64,000 nucleotides of DNA from Sulfurimonas hydrogeniphila (GTDB taxonomy: Bacteria; Campylobacterota; Campylobacteria; Campylobacterales; Sulfurimonadaceae): NCBI RefSeq assembly GCF_009068765.1, contig NZ_CP035534.1, positions 310,001 through 374,000 on the forward strand, read 5' to 3'. The notes below the pieces were generated by a model. That model was not told the origin of the DNA. It saw only the letters and a list, made by a program, of their open reading frames with translations, and searched no databases. Made by a program: the position numbers and the translations under genes. Below, in pieces: positions 53,962 through 62,826 of the stretch. Every line of letters starts with the position of its first letter. The first letter of the stretch is position 1.

Positions 53962-54903
53962 CTAATTTAGTAATTCATCAACATATGAAATGGCAGAAAG
54001 CGCAGCAACAGCGCCGTCTCCGGCTGCTGAAACAACCTGTTTCGGTGCTTCTATCCGTATGTCACCCGCAGCGAACAGTCCAGGAACAGAAGTTTTCATG
54101 CTTAAGGTTACAATAACCTGTCCCTGCTCATTCACATCACACAGATAAGTTCCGTCTTCTTGGATAAGTGTCTGATTATTGACATTGTTCCCCACAAACA
54201 CAAAAACACCGGGAACCTGTATATCTTTTATATTTCCATCTTTGTCTTTGACTTTCAATCCGTTTACTCCGCTTGCATCGCCATAAACTTCATCAGGAAC
54301 AGAGTTGAGTACAAGTTCTATTTTTTCATTTTCTTTGACTCTTTTTACTGTATTTGGTGCTGCACGAAAGCTGTCGCGTCTGTGAACAAGATAGACTTTT
54401 GTGCATATTTTTGCAAGGTATAAGGCTTCTTCAAGAGCAGTGTCTCCGCCTCCTATCACTGCCACTTCTTTTCCTTTGTAAAAAAATCCGTCACAGGTTG
54501 CACAGGTACTGACCCCTTTGCCAAAAAATTCGTCTTCTCCCCTGAAACCTGCACGGCGGGGAGAGGAACCGGTACAAACAATAACACTGTGTGCCTCAAT
54601 GCTTGTTCCGTCTGATTTGAGTACATGAAAGAGATCGCCATCTTTTGTTATACGGTTTACTTCTGCCATATCATGTTTGAGTCCAAATCTTTGACACTGC
54701 TCGGGCCATGGCATCATCAGATCCATTCCGGTTATCTCACCTGTTACACCCGGATAGTTTTCTATTTCGGAACTCTGTGTAATCTGCCCGCCAGGCATAC
54801 CTTTTTCAAACATTGTAACATTTTCAAGTCCGCCGCGTGTAGTGTATAGTCCTGCAGTAAGACCCGCCGGTCCCCCACCTATAATTGCACAGTCTAAAGT
54901 CAT
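53962..54903 (-). CDS. trxB: Thioredoxin-disulfide reductase TrxB
   Basis: 313 aa FAD/NADPH flavoprotein. FAD motif [19 protein letters not shown] at the N-terminus, redox-active CATCDG (~135-140), NADPH motif [15 protein letters not shown] and C-terminal GLFAAGDIR. It reduces TrxA encoded upstream. Overlaps the 160-aa protein gene by 4 nt. Confidence 0.97.
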   Translation of the reverse strand: MTLDCAIIGGGPAGLTAGLYTTRGGLENVTMFEKGMPGGQITQSSEIENYPGVTGEITGMDLMMPWPEQCQRFGLKHDMAEVNRITKDGDLFHVLKSDGTSIEAHSVIVCTGSSPRRAGFRGEDEFFGKGVSTCATCDGFFYKGKEVAVIGGGDTALEEALYLAKICTKVYLVHRRDSFRAAPNTVKRVKENEKIELVLNSVPDEVYGDASGVNGLKVKDKDGNIKDIQVPGVFVFVGNNVNNQTLIQEDGTYLCDVNEQGQVIVTLSMKTSVPGLFAAGDIRIEAPKQVVSAAGDGAVAALSAISYVDELLN

Positions 54904-55382
54904 GATTTTATCTCCTCTAATTGGTCTAAATTGTCAAGCTTACGTATCATACTATTTTGCTTATAAAGGGAATCTTTTATTCTCTTTATGAAAAAAATAG
55001 ATGGTGAGTTGTAGATATTGAAGCGCTGTATGAATTTTAAAGATGTGTTGGTCCCACTTCTTAAAAAAGTAGTTGTTTTTGTGTTTTCCCGGACCCTGTT
55101 ATAGTAGTCAATGGCAAGTATCGGCAGGTTTAAATCTAAATTTGCAAGTCTGTTCATTGTGTGTTTATCTCTTGAAGAATAAAAAATGACGATATACTCT
55201 TCACTTACTGGCGTGAAAACATCATTTTTTTCATAATAAACGAACTCTTTAAAATTAATAAACTTATACTCTGAAAATTTGTAGTTGAAATAGGCAAAAG
55301 CGCCTGCTATCATTGCAGCACCAAAGAAAGATGCTAGAAGAGTGGAAAGAGAAAAGAGGCTTTTGCCTCCCTTTCCGGCCAC
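54900..55382 (-). CDS. Membrane-anchored thioredoxin-fold-like protein without CXXC
   Basis: 160 aa with a likely GTG start at 55382 ([16 protein letters not shown]), with AAGGA upstream. One membrane helix (~residues 11-33) and a periplasmic domain that reads like a thioredoxin fold ([35 protein letters not shown], which resembles the cis-Pro region), but no Cys pair, so no thiol-disulfide activity is expected. It sits between trxA and trxB. Function unknown. Confidence 0.6.
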   Translation of the reverse strand: MAGKGGKSLFSLSTLLASFFGAAMIAGAFAYFNYKFSEYKFINFKEFVYYEKNDVFTPVSEEYIVIFYSSRDKHTMNRLANLDLNLPILAIDYYNRVRENTKTTTFLRSGTNTSLKFIQRFNIYNSPSIFFIKRIKDSLYKQNSMIRKLDNLDQLEEIKS

Positions 55383-55399
55383 TTTTGAAGTCCTTGAGA

Positions 55400-55720
55400 T
55401 TACGCTAAAAGAGCGTCAAGTTTTTCTGCAAGAGCCTGTTTTGACTGTGCGCCTACGATTTGGTCTACCATTTCACCGTTTTTGAAAAACATAATAGTAG
55501 GGATTGAACGAATACCGAATTTTACAGCAATATCCTGCTCTTCATCAGTATTGACTTTACAGATTTTAGCTTTTCCGTCATAATCTTCCGCCAATTCTTC
55601 AATAACAGGAGCAATCATACGACACGGCCCACACCATGGCGCCCAAAAGTCTACCAGAGATACACCCTCTGCAAGAGTTGCTTCAAAATTTGCACCAGTT
55701 AGTTCTATATATTTACCCAT
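55400..55720 (-). CDS. trxA: Thioredoxin TrxA
   Basis: 106 aa. Active site [20 protein letters not shown] (Cys pair near 32 and 35), cis-Pro region [13 protein letters not shown] (about 73-85), and typical C-terminal helix. First gene of a seven-gene minus-strand run; a -10-like TATAAT (minus strand, near 55757) lies upstream in the 132-bp gap shared with the truncated hemoglobin gene. Confidence 0.97.
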   Translation of the reverse strand: MGKYIELTGANFEATLAEGVSLVDFWAPWCGPCRMIAPVIEELAEDYDGKAKICKVNTDEEQDIAVKFGIRSIPTIMFFKNGEMVDQIVGAQSKQALAEKLDALLA

Positions 55721-55811
55721 TAGTAAATCCTTTTTATTTTGTTTGTTATAAAAGTATTATACAAGTGCTATCATTAATCCAAACTTTAAATTTAGTTATA
55801 GCAATAATTTG

Positions 55812-55827
55812 TATAATTCTCTATAAT
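55812..55827 (+). promoter_or_regulatory. Tandem -10 elements in the trxA / globin divergent gap
   Basis: Two TATAAT hexamers on the plus strand (55812-55817 and 55822-55827), upstream of the globin start. A CTACATGTAA sequence, one base off the window palindrome, overlaps the leader at 55831-55840. Confidence 0.4.
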
Positions 55828-55852
55828 GAACTACATGTAAAGGAAAAAAGTT

Positions 55853-56296
55853 TTGAAGTTAGAAATTACAGCTGGAAAAATTGATGTACGACCTCCTGTG
55901 GCAAAGCCTCATCCGGGTTTTTTTAATGAAGTGGGAGAAGAAAGGTTTAGAAAACTGGTGTTTGAACATTATGAATCCATCAAGAGCAGTGATATTGCTT
56001 TTTTATTTCCTGTATTTGATGATGATGATTTTGCAGAGGCACAAAAACATGCAGCTGATTTTTTGATAGAAATTTCAGGTGGTCCTGATTATTTTACACA
56101 AAGCAGGGGAGAGCATCAAATGGTTGGGCGTCATGCACCCTTCCGCATAGATGAAAATGCGCGAAGAGTCTGGCTGGAACTTTACATTCCGCTTTTGAAT
56201 GCGCTTGCAGAAGAAGGTATTTCTCCCAGGTATATAGAATCTTTTTGGAACTATTTGGATCTTTTTTCTATGTGGGTGGTGAATACGAAGAACTAA
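55853..56296 (+). CDS. Truncated hemoglobin
   Basis: 147 aa with a TTG start at 55853 after AAAGGA. Globin signs are FNEVGEERFRKLVFEHYE (A/B helices), FLFPVFDDDD, FLIEISGGPDYFTQSRG (E region), then MVGRHAPFRI with the proximal His at about 94, and ARRVWLELY with Trp at about 107 (the G8 position). This places it in the truncated globin group II/III type. Such proteins bind O2 or NO. It is divergent from the trxA run with hemerythrin and NnrS-like genes. Its TAA overlaps the stop of the convergent PHP gene. Confidence 0.85.
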   Translation: MKLEITAGKIDVRPPVAKPHPGFFNEVGEERFRKLVFEHYESIKSSDIAFLFPVFDDDDFAEAQKHAADFLIEISGGPDYFTQSRGEHQMVGRHAPFRIDENARRVWLELYIPLLNALAEEGISPRYIESFWNYLDLFSMWVVNTKN

Positions 56297-57072
56297 AACT
56301 GTAAAAACCTTCGCTCTCTGTTTATAAAGTAAGCACACTCTGAATAGCCGATATCTTTGGCAAGCTGTGTGACTTCTTTGTCAAACATAGCCACCTGTTC
56401 GGGTTTGTGGGCGTCAGAACTGAAAGTGATAGGTATATTGAGTTTATATGCCTCTTCAAGGAGTTCTTTTGAGGGATAAGCTTCACCGACAGGCTTTCTG
56501 TAGCCGGCTGCATTGATTTCCAACACCATGTCGGCATTTTTTATGGCATGCAAAGCATTTTTTGCTATCTCTTTGATGTCTTGCGTCGGCATAAATTTAA
56601 ATACTTTTATAAGGTCCAGATGTCCGACAATGTCAAATAGTCTACTGTTGGCCATAGCCTCGACAGCATTGAAATATTTCTGCCATATCAGATTGATATC
56701 TTCATTTTGGTACTCTCCTATAAACTCCGGATTGTCAAAACCCCATTCGTCTATAAAATGTACAGAACCAATGAGGTAGTCAACATCGGCAGTGAGCACT
56801 CTTTTGTCCATATGCCCCTCAAGGTAGTCAACTTCATAGCCAAGCAAAACAGTAATCGCATCAGCATACTTTTTCTTTGCATCGAGAATGTCTTTTTCAT
56901 ATTTTTGCATCTCTGAAAATGACATTCTGTATTTTGGATCAAAGTCCATAGGCGCATGGTCGGAAAAGCCAAATATTTTCGTATTGTTCCTGATGGCAGC
57001 ATTGATATACTCGTCTATTGTGCCCTGGGCATGGTTACACAATGGTGTATGGTTATGGAGGTCTACTTTCAT
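56293..57072 (-). CDS. PHP-domain histidinol-phosphatase-like protein
   Basis: 259 aa. PHP-family metal site: MKVDLHNHTPLCNHAQG (N-terminus), FGFSDHAPMDFDPKYRMSF (~35-53), GYEVDYLEGH (~98-107), then GSVHFI and FSSDAHKPEQVAMFD. This is the HisK/HisJ type that removes phosphate from histidinol-phosphate, completing histidine synthesis alongside HisIE. Role assigned by family; other PHP phosphoesterases are possible. Overlaps the globin stop. Confidence 0.85.
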   Translation of the reverse strand: MKVDLHNHTPLCNHAQGTIDEYINAAIRNNTKIFGFSDHAPMDFDPKYRMSFSEMQKYEKDILDAKKKYADAITVLLGYEVDYLEGHMDKRVLTADVDYLIGSVHFIDEWGFDNPEFIGEYQNEDINLIWQKYFNAVEAMANSRLFDIVGHLDLIKVFKFMPTQDIKEIAKNALHAIKNADMVLEINAAGYRKPVGEAYPSKELLEEAYKLNIPITFSSDAHKPEQVAMFDKEVTQLAKDIGYSECAYFINRERRFLQF

Positions 57073-57145
57073 ATTTGTTCTCGTATTATATAATTTATGC
57101 TATTATAGTGTGAATTAATAAATTATTCAATTACGGAGACTGTTT

Positions 57146-57835
57146 ATGACGCAAGAAGAACTGGACGCCTTAATGAGCGGTGGTGTGGATATGGATGATA
57201 TGTCTGAAGAGGATGAGCATACCCAAGATGATGAAAATTCGCAGGACAAGGAAGATGAATCTTCCAAAGACCCGATAACAGCAGGCATTGAAGCAGCCGA
57301 ACTTCCGCTTCCTGCGACAAATGAAAACAAAATGGTGCATCAGCTTGACGATGTTACCAAAGAGAGTGAAGAAAAAGCGAGTGAGATTTTTGATATTATT
57401 GACAATATCAGCAGCAATTTGATGGAAAAAGAAGAAAGTCTCAATATAGTAAGTGAAATTCTTCATTCAAATATAGAATTGTTTACAAAATTGTGTGAAA
57501 AATTCCCTGATGTGCAAACCTTCCAAACACAGCTGGAAAAAAATGAAACAGCTCTGAATGAAATCAACGGTGTCATAGAAGTTTTGCAAGAGAGCGGAGA
57601 TGCTATCATGAGTGTTATGGATATCATGCAGTACCAGGATATTCACAGACAGAAAATTGAGCGGGTTATCAATGTCATGCGTGCATTGTCAAAGTATATG
57701 AATACGCTCTTTGAGGGTAAAATTGATGATGACAAACGTGTCTCTTCCGCCATACACATTGCGGGAGACACGCACAACGAGCTGGCTTCTACAGATGACA
57801 TAGAAGCGCTTTTGGAACAGTTTTCAAAACAATGA
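57146..57835 (+). CDS. CheZ-like phosphatase with FliM-like N-terminus
   Basis: 229 aa, matching C. jejuni Cj0700 in neighbourhood. The N-terminal MTQEELDALMSGG resembles the CheY-binding peptide of FliM. An acidic, disordered region (~15-42) follows. The central helical domain has the CheZ catalytic pattern MQYQDIHRQKIERVINVM with Asp165 and Gln169 (D-x3-Q, equal to E. coli D143 and Q147). The C-terminal DDIEALLEQF is a second, short CheY-binding-type helix. It overlaps the next gene by 4 nt. Removes phosphate from CheY; direct evidence is the motif. Confidence 0.75.
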   Translation: MTQEELDALMSGGVDMDDMSEEDEHTQDDENSQDKEDESSKDPITAGIEAAELPLPATNENKMVHQLDDVTKESEEKASEIFDIIDNISSNLMEKEESLNIVSEILHSNIELFTKLCEKFPDVQTFQTQLEKNETALNEINGVIEVLQESGDAIMSVMDIMQYQDIHRQKIERVINVMRALSKYMNTLFEGKIDDDKRVSSAIHIAGDTHNELASTDDIEALLEQFSKQ

Positions 57836-59124
57836 ATAAAGTAGAATTGCTTTCCCCCGCAGGAACCTTGGAAAAATTAAAAATTGCACTAGATTTTGGT
57901 GCAGATGCCGTATATGGCGGAGTCAGTCATTTCTCACTGCGTATTCGCTCCGGAAAAGAGTTTAGTTTTGAAGATTTTGAAGAGGGTATCAAATATGCTC
58001 ATGAACGCGGAAAAAAAGTCTATGCAACAATAAACGGATTTCCATTTAATTCCCAGCTTGATTTACTGAAAAAACATATTGTGAAAATGGGTGAACTGGG
58101 GCCCGATGCTTTCATCGTAGCGACACCGGGTGTGTTGAAACTGTGCCATGATCTGGTGCCCGATATGCCTCTGCATCTCTCAACACAGGCAAATGTTATG
58201 AATGTGCTTGATGCACAGATTTACCATGAAATGGGTGCGACACGCATTATTACTGCACGAGAAATTTCTCTGCGTGACTTAAAAGAGATTAAAGCGGCTT
58301 TGCCTGATTTGGAACTAGAAGTTTTTGTGCACGGTTCTATGTGCTTTGCCTACAGCGGGCGCTGTCTGATCTCAACCCTGCAAAGCGGGCGTGTGCCAAA
58401 TCGCGGAAGCTGTGCCAATGACTGCAGATTTCCTTATGAAATATATGCGGCAAATCCGGAAACAGGTACGCTTTTCAAGCTTGAAGAGGACCCGGGTGTC
58501 GGTACCTACATTATGAATTCAAAAGATCTGAATTTGGCTTCACACATACAAGAGATTTTAGACAGCGGTGCTGTGGATTCCATAAAAATAGAAGGACGTA
58601 CAAAAACTGCCTATTATGCGGCTACTACAGCAAAGGCATACAGAATGGCAATAGATGACTACTATGCCGGAAAGATTGACAGCGAACGGTATCAGTATGA
58701 ACTGCAGTCTCTGCAAAACCGAGGATATACGGATGCCTATCTTGTCTCTCGTCCATTTGAAAGACATGATACCCAGAGCCTGGACTTCACCATGCAGCTT
58801 GGCACGCATCAGGTCAGCGGTGTTGTCAATGCCGAGGGCACACATTTTTTATGTAAATACAAAACATTTCCCGGTGATGAGATGGAAGTCGTTTTTCCTT
58901 TGGGCAGTGAAGTGGAAAAGGTTGATAACGATATAGGCTCGACATATGAAAGAGACGGGAAATTTTTTATGAAACTCAAACAGCTTAAAGCACAAAACGG
59001 AAAAATCTGGGAAGAAATTCACAGCGGCAATGTCAACCCTATAGAGTTGCCGACAAAATTTCCGCCCTATACATTCTTTAGAATACCGGCGAGTGCAGAT
59101 ATGAATACAGCTCCAAAAAAATAA
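57832..59124 (+). CDS. U32-family peptidase-like protein (TrhP/YegQ type)
   Basis: 430 aa. Begins VELLSPAGTLEKLKIALDFGADAVYGG, typical of U32 proteins, and has FVHGSMCFAYSGRCLISTLQSGR with RGSCANDCRFPY (about 165-200), the Cys set for a 4Fe-4S cluster. SIKIEGRTKTAYYAA (~247-261) is the family motif. Members act in 5-hydroxyuridine tRNA modification and are not proven proteases. It is cotranscribed with the CheZ-like gene and then purE, matching C. jejuni order (Cj0700-Cj0701-purE). Confidence 0.88.
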   Translation: MNKVELLSPAGTLEKLKIALDFGADAVYGGVSHFSLRIRSGKEFSFEDFEEGIKYAHERGKKVYATINGFPFNSQLDLLKKHIVKMGELGPDAFIVATPGVLKLCHDLVPDMPLHLSTQANVMNVLDAQIYHEMGATRIITAREISLRDLKEIKAALPDLELEVFVHGSMCFAYSGRCLISTLQSGRVPNRGSCANDCRFPYEIYAANPETGTLFKLEEDPGVGTYIMNSKDLNLASHIQEILDSGAVDSIKIEGRTKTAYYAATTAKAYRMAIDDYYAGKIDSERYQYELQSLQNRGYTDAYLVSRPFERHDTQSLDFTMQLGTHQVSGVVNAEGTHFLCKYKTFPGDEMEVVFPLGSEVEKVDNDIGSTYERDGKFFMKLKQLKAQNGKIWEEIHSGNVNPIELPTKFPPYTFFRIPASADMNTAPKK

Positions 59125-59160
59125 TGCAGAGTGTTAAAATTAAAAGAAAGGTAAAATAAT

Positions 59161-59658
59161 ATGAAGTTTGTATCTATAGTAATAGGCTCAAAAAGTGATT
59201 ATGAAGTAATGAGATCGTGTTCTGACACATTAGAGGCATTTGGAGTCAGTTATGAGATGGTTATCTCATCAGCGCATCGTTCCCCTGAGCGTACAAAAGA
59301 GTACATAGAAGAAGCTGAAAAGAAAGGTGCGCAGGTCTTTATAGCTGCAGCAGGCATGGCTGCCCATCTTGCAGGTGTATTAAGTTCAAAAACCATCAAA
59401 CCTATAATAGGCGTACCGATGTCAGCATCTGCACTGGCAGGCATAGATGCACTGCTCTCAACTGTGCAAATGCCTGCAGGTATGCCTGTTGCTACTGTTG
59501 CCATAGGCAAGGCAGGGGCTATTAATTCGGCATATCTGGCTATGCAGATACTGGCGCTTGACAATGAAGAACTCAGTATAAAACTCAAAGAAGACCGTAT
59601 TGCAAAAGCAAAAAAAGTAGAGATGGATTCTTTAGAGATAGAAACTATTATAAAATAG
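59161..59658 (+). CDS. purE: N5-carboxyaminoimidazole ribonucleotide mutase PurE
   Basis: Purine synthesis; 165 aa. Nucleotide site IVIGSKSDYEVM, then VISSAHRSPERTKEYI (~38-53), FIAAAGMAAHLAGV, and SALLSTVQMPAGMPVATVAIGKAGAINSA-type loop (in part, ~100-125). Located 36 nt after the U32 gene. Confidence 0.96.
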   Translation: MKFVSIVIGSKSDYEVMRSCSDTLEAFGVSYEMVISSAHRSPERTKEYIEEAEKKGAQVFIAAAGMAAHLAGVLSSKTIKPIIGVPMSASALAGIDALLSTVQMPAGMPVATVAIGKAGAINSAYLAMQILALDNEELSIKLKEDRIAKAKKVEMDSLEIETIIK

Positions 59659-59681
59659 CTACACAAAAGAGAGGTTTGGCA

Positions 59682-60161
59682 ATGAAGTGGATGAGTGATG
59701 AGGAATACAGTCAACTGACGGGATTGGATATAACTTCTATTGAAGATTTGATTGAGAGGGGCAAATTAAGTGTAAAAATTGAAGACGGCATTCGTTACAT
59801 TGATCCGTCAAAAGGTGCGACAGAAGCCGTTGTGCCTGCCAAACTTAAGGAACTTGCGAAAAAAAACACCCATGAAATGCTTGTTCAGCCTGAGTTCGTT
59901 GAAAAAACCATCGGGACTATCATCAATCTGCATGAAAAAGTTTTGGATGCAAAAGATGAAACACTCGAAGCCGTCCGGGTGGAAAATGAGTTTTTACGTG
60001 AAGCATTGGCTTCTTTGCAGGAACTGTATGATGAAGACAGAAAAACCATACATACTCTGCAAGAACAGCTCAAACTCTCACAGCAGGAAGTTGAATTTAT
60101 GCGCCGCAAATATAAACTTATGTGGAACAAGGCTATTGATGAACATACTGGAAAAGCATGA
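59682..60161 (+). CDS. DUF3972-type protein
   Basis: 159 aa from the ATG at 59682 (MKWMSDEEYSQLTG) with GAGAGG upstream; a TTG at 59676 is rejected. The N-terminal ~50 residues look like a small helix-turn-helix-like domain (DEEYSQLTGLDITSIEDLIERG), and the rest is a long coiled coil (VENEFLREALASLQELYDEDRKTIHTLQEQLK in part). Corresponds by place to C. jejuni Cj0703. Function unknown. Overlaps the DUF89 gene by 4 nt. Confidence 0.7.
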   Translation: MKWMSDEEYSQLTGLDITSIEDLIERGKLSVKIEDGIRYIDPSKGATEAVVPAKLKELAKKNTHEMLVQPEFVEKTIGTIINLHEKVLDAKDETLEAVRVENEFLREALASLQELYDEDRKTIHTLQEQLKLSQQEVEFMRRKYKLMWNKAIDEHTGKA

Positions 60162-61015
60162 CCATAGATAATGAATGTGTCGGATGTATCATCAACCAAA
60201 GTGTGAAAGTCGCTGATGCAATTGGTGCAGATGAAACTTTAAAAAACAGACTCAGAACAACTGTGGAAAGCATGAGCAAAGATTTTTCTTTTTCAAAAAC
60301 TCCTCCGGAAATTGCTGCAGATGTGTATGAAAAAATGTCAGAGATTGCAGATAAAAAAGACCTGTATGATGAGGTCAAAGAACTCTCAACAAAAAAAGCC
60401 CTGTCCTTTATTCCGTTTTTAAAAGAAAAACTCTTTACATGTAATGACAAACTTTTGACAGCCACAAAAATTGCTGTAGCAGGCAATGTTATAGATTTGG
60501 CTGCTCAGGTAGAATTTGATTTGCAGGAAGAACTTGAGAAAATCTTTCATACAGAATTTTCTCATAATGATTTTGAAGCGTTTGCAAAAGTATTGCAAAC
60601 TGCAAAAAACATTGTAATTCTTGGTGATAATGTCGGCGAACATATTTTTGACTATTTGTTTATAGAGACTTTACAGGAACTCTATCCAAAACTTACATGT
60701 ACTTATATGGTACGGGGTAATCCTATAATCAATGACGTTACATGTAAAGAGGCAAAAGAAGCCGGCTTTGAGAAACTCTGCAATCTGGTTGACAGCGGTG
60801 TCAATACTCCGGGATTTGTTTACGAACGTGCTGCAAAAGAGGCACAAAAGCTTTTTGATGAAGCGGACTTGGTGATAAGCAAGGGCATGGGAAATTATGA
60901 ATGTCTCAGTCCAAGCCACAGAGATAATATCTGTTTTTTGCTCAAAGTAAAATGCAATGTTGTTGCCAACTCATTAGGCAAAGAAGTCGGTGATATAGTT
61001 TGTAAACTTGTATAA
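60158..61015 (+). CDS. DUF89 (ARMT1-like) metal-dependent phosphatase
   Basis: 285 aa. N-terminal ECVGCIINQ (CxxC) region, then AVAGNVIDL (~105-113), FVILGDNVGEHIFDYL-type segment IVILGDNVGEHIFDYLFIE (~150-168), NPIINDVT, and DLVISKGMGNYECL (~242-255), the metal-binding DUF89 core. Damage-control phosphatases of this family act on sugar phosphates or damaged metabolites. The substrate here is unknown. It contains two exact TTACATGTAA copies. Confidence 0.8.
   Translation: MTIDNECVGCIINQSVKVADAIGADETLKNRLRTTVESMSKDFSFSKTPPEIAADVYEKMSEIADKKDLYDEVKELSTKKALSFIPFLKEKLFTCNDKLLTATKIAVAGNVIDLAAQVEFDLQEELEKIFHTEFSHNDFEAFAKVLQTAKNIVILGDNVGEHIFDYLFIETLQELYPKLTCTYMVRGNPIINDVTCKEAKEAGFEKLCNLVDSGVNTPGFVYERAAKEAQKLFDEADLVISKGMGNYECLSPSHRDNICFLLKVKCNVVANSLGKEVGDIVCKLV
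60435..60444. repeat. TTACATGTAA palindrome
   Basis: Exact copy in the DUF89 gene, read as Phe-Thr-Cys-Asn. Confidence 0.85.
60738..60747. repeat. TTACATGTAA palindrome
   Basis: Exact copy in the DUF89 gene, read as Val-Thr-Cys-Lys. Confidence 0.85.
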
Positions 61016-61024
61016 GGAATCAAA

Positions 61025-61822
61025 ATGTTAAAAAAACTGACGATAGGTATGCTGTTAGTTAGTTCAACGGTATTTGCAAAAGTAAGTTATGAATATGCCA
61101 TAAATATTGTTGGTATGAGTATGGATTATAAAGAGTCCGAAAATGGAGTTTTTTTGGATAGTGAAGAATCAGATTTTGCAGATTTAAATGGTCTAGAAAT
61201 TCAATATAAATATATAAAGCAAACAGAAACTTCACAAGATTTTGATACGGTATCAATAAATATCATGGCTGTAGGTGGCAATACAGAATACAAGGGTGCA
61301 TACATTGGTTCTAACCTTGGATATGGAAGTTTAGTAAGTATAACTTCAAATCAAATTTATGATATGGAAATAGATTTTGCACACACTTATGAAGATAGAT
61401 CTTCCTTTACAACTACTATCTCTCTAGGTGTTGGGTACAGATTTTGGCGCAGGAAGCTGTCAGCTCAACAAATAGAAGACTATACATGGTTTTCTCTTCG
61501 ACCAAGTGTTTCATTTTCTTATATGTATTATGATTTGAAAATTGCCCCGAAATTTGAGTTTCAATATGGGTTAGGACCTAGAATGAGTGCTACAGGTATT
61601 AGTGATGACTTTAAGCTAGGTTCTGCAAATATTATGGAGTTTACACTGCCTATAAAATATGCAATTACACAAAAATTTTCTTTATATGCTGCATATACAT
61701 ATCAGTATCAAAAAATAGAGGAATCTAATGTTGTATATGATAATACAGGCACAGGGTATTTGGAACCGGAAAGTAAAGCATATAACGAATACATTAAATT
61801 TGGAATTGTTTTTAAATACTAA
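61025..61822 (+). CDS. Outer membrane beta-barrel protein, unknown
   Basis: 265 aa. The signal peptide MLKKLTIGMLLVSSTVFA is followed by alternating hydrophobic/aromatic strands (YEYAINIVGMSMDY; SLGVGYRFWRRK; PSVSFSYMYYDLKI; EYIKFGIVFKY), ending in Tyr. The base composition looks more AT-rich than neighbours. It sits between the DUF89 gene and glyQ, an interval that is shorter in C. jejuni. Function unknown; not a recognised porin. Confidence 0.65.
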   Translation: MLKKLTIGMLLVSSTVFAKVSYEYAINIVGMSMDYKESENGVFLDSEESDFADLNGLEIQYKYIKQTETSQDFDTVSINIMAVGGNTEYKGAYIGSNLGYGSLVSITSNQIYDMEIDFAHTYEDRSSFTTTISLGVGYRFWRRKLSAQQIEDYTWFSLRPSVSFSYMYYDLKIAPKFEFQYGLGPRMSATGISDDFKLGSANIMEFTLPIKYAITQKFSLYAAYTYQYQKIEESNVVYDNTGTGYLEPESKAYNEYIKFGIVFKY

Positions 61823-61837
61823 AAAAGTCTCTTTGGC

Positions 61838-61843
61838 TATAAT
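61838..61843 (+). promoter_or_regulatory. -10 element of glyQ
   Basis: GGCTATAATAGC 26 nt upstream of the glyQ ATG; no clear -35. Confidence 0.4.
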
Positions 61844-61868
61844 AGCAAAAACAAATTGAAGGCAAAAA

Positions 61869-62753
61869 ATGATTACTTTTAGCGAAATGTTACTCAAATT
61901 ACAAGAATTCTGGATGAAACAGGGGTGCAATATTGTACAGCCTTACGATATTCCTGCCGGAGCAGGAACTTTTCACCCTGCTACATTTTTGCGCTCACTC
62001 GATTCTACGCCCTGGGCAACGGCGTATGTCGCTCCCTCTCGCCGTCCGACAGACGGAAGATACGGAGAAAATCCCAACCGTCTAGGTTCCTATTACCAGT
62101 TTCAGGCACTTATAAAACCTTCGCCGGATAATATCCAAGAGTTGTATCTGCAGTCTTTGGAGTATTTGGGACTTGATGTTGCAAAACATGATATTCGTTT
62201 TATAGAAGACAACTGGGAGTCTCCGACACTCGGTGCATGGGGACTTGGCTGGGAAGTATGGCTTAACGGTATGGAAGTGACGCAGTTTACCTATTTTCAA
62301 CAGGTCGGAGGCATTGAATGCGATCCGGTTGCGGTTGAAATTACATACGGAACGGAGCGTCTGGCAATGTATTTGCAAGGCGTTGATACGGTCTTTGACA
62401 TCGTGTGGAATATTGCTCCTGATGGAAGTCAAACGCTCTATAAAGATGTGCACAAAGAGAGTGAAATCGAGTTTTCAAAATACAACTTTGAAGTAGCCGA
62501 TACAGAAATGCTCTTTGCTGACTTTAATGCAAAAAGCAAAGAGTGTTTACGCACACTTGAGGCCGGTTTGCCTTTACCTGCCTATGATTTATGTATGATG
62601 GCATCAAATACGTTTAATGTTTTAGACGCAAGAAAAGCAATTTCACAAACAGAAAGACAAAACTATATTTTAAAAATTCGAGAACTTTCAAAAGGGTGTG
62701 CAGAACTCTATAAAGAACAGGAAGATGAACGTACTAAAAGAGTAAATACTTAA
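61869..62753 (+). CDS. glyQ: Glycyl-tRNA synthetase alpha subunit GlyQ
   Basis: 294 aa catalytic subunit of the heterotetrameric enzyme. Shows [38 protein letters not shown] (in part), [25 protein letters not shown] (in part), [36 protein letters not shown] (in part), all diagnostic. The C-terminal part has [20 protein letters not shown]. glyS is not next to it here. Confidence 0.97.
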   Translation: MITFSEMLLKLQEFWMKQGCNIVQPYDIPAGAGTFHPATFLRSLDSTPWATAYVAPSRRPTDGRYGENPNRLGSYYQFQALIKPSPDNIQELYLQSLEYLGLDVAKHDIRFIEDNWESPTLGAWGLGWEVWLNGMEVTQFTYFQQVGGIECDPVAVEITYGTERLAMYLQGVDTVFDIVWNIAPDGSQTLYKDVHKESEIEFSKYNFEVADTEMLFADFNAKSKECLRTLEAGLPLPAYDLCMMASNTFNVLDARKAISQTERQNYILKIRELSKGCAELYKEQEDERTKRVNT

Positions 62754-62800
62754 TTTTATTTCAATTTGTCATATTTTATAAAAGTTTTTTTCTTTTTCTT

Positions 62801-62806
62801 TATAAT
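62801..62806 (+). promoter_or_regulatory. -10 element of recG
   Basis: TATAAT 20 nt upstream of the recG ATG, in a T-rich 73-bp gap. Confidence 0.4.
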
Positions 62807-62826
62807 TTAGTTTGAAAAGGGAAATT

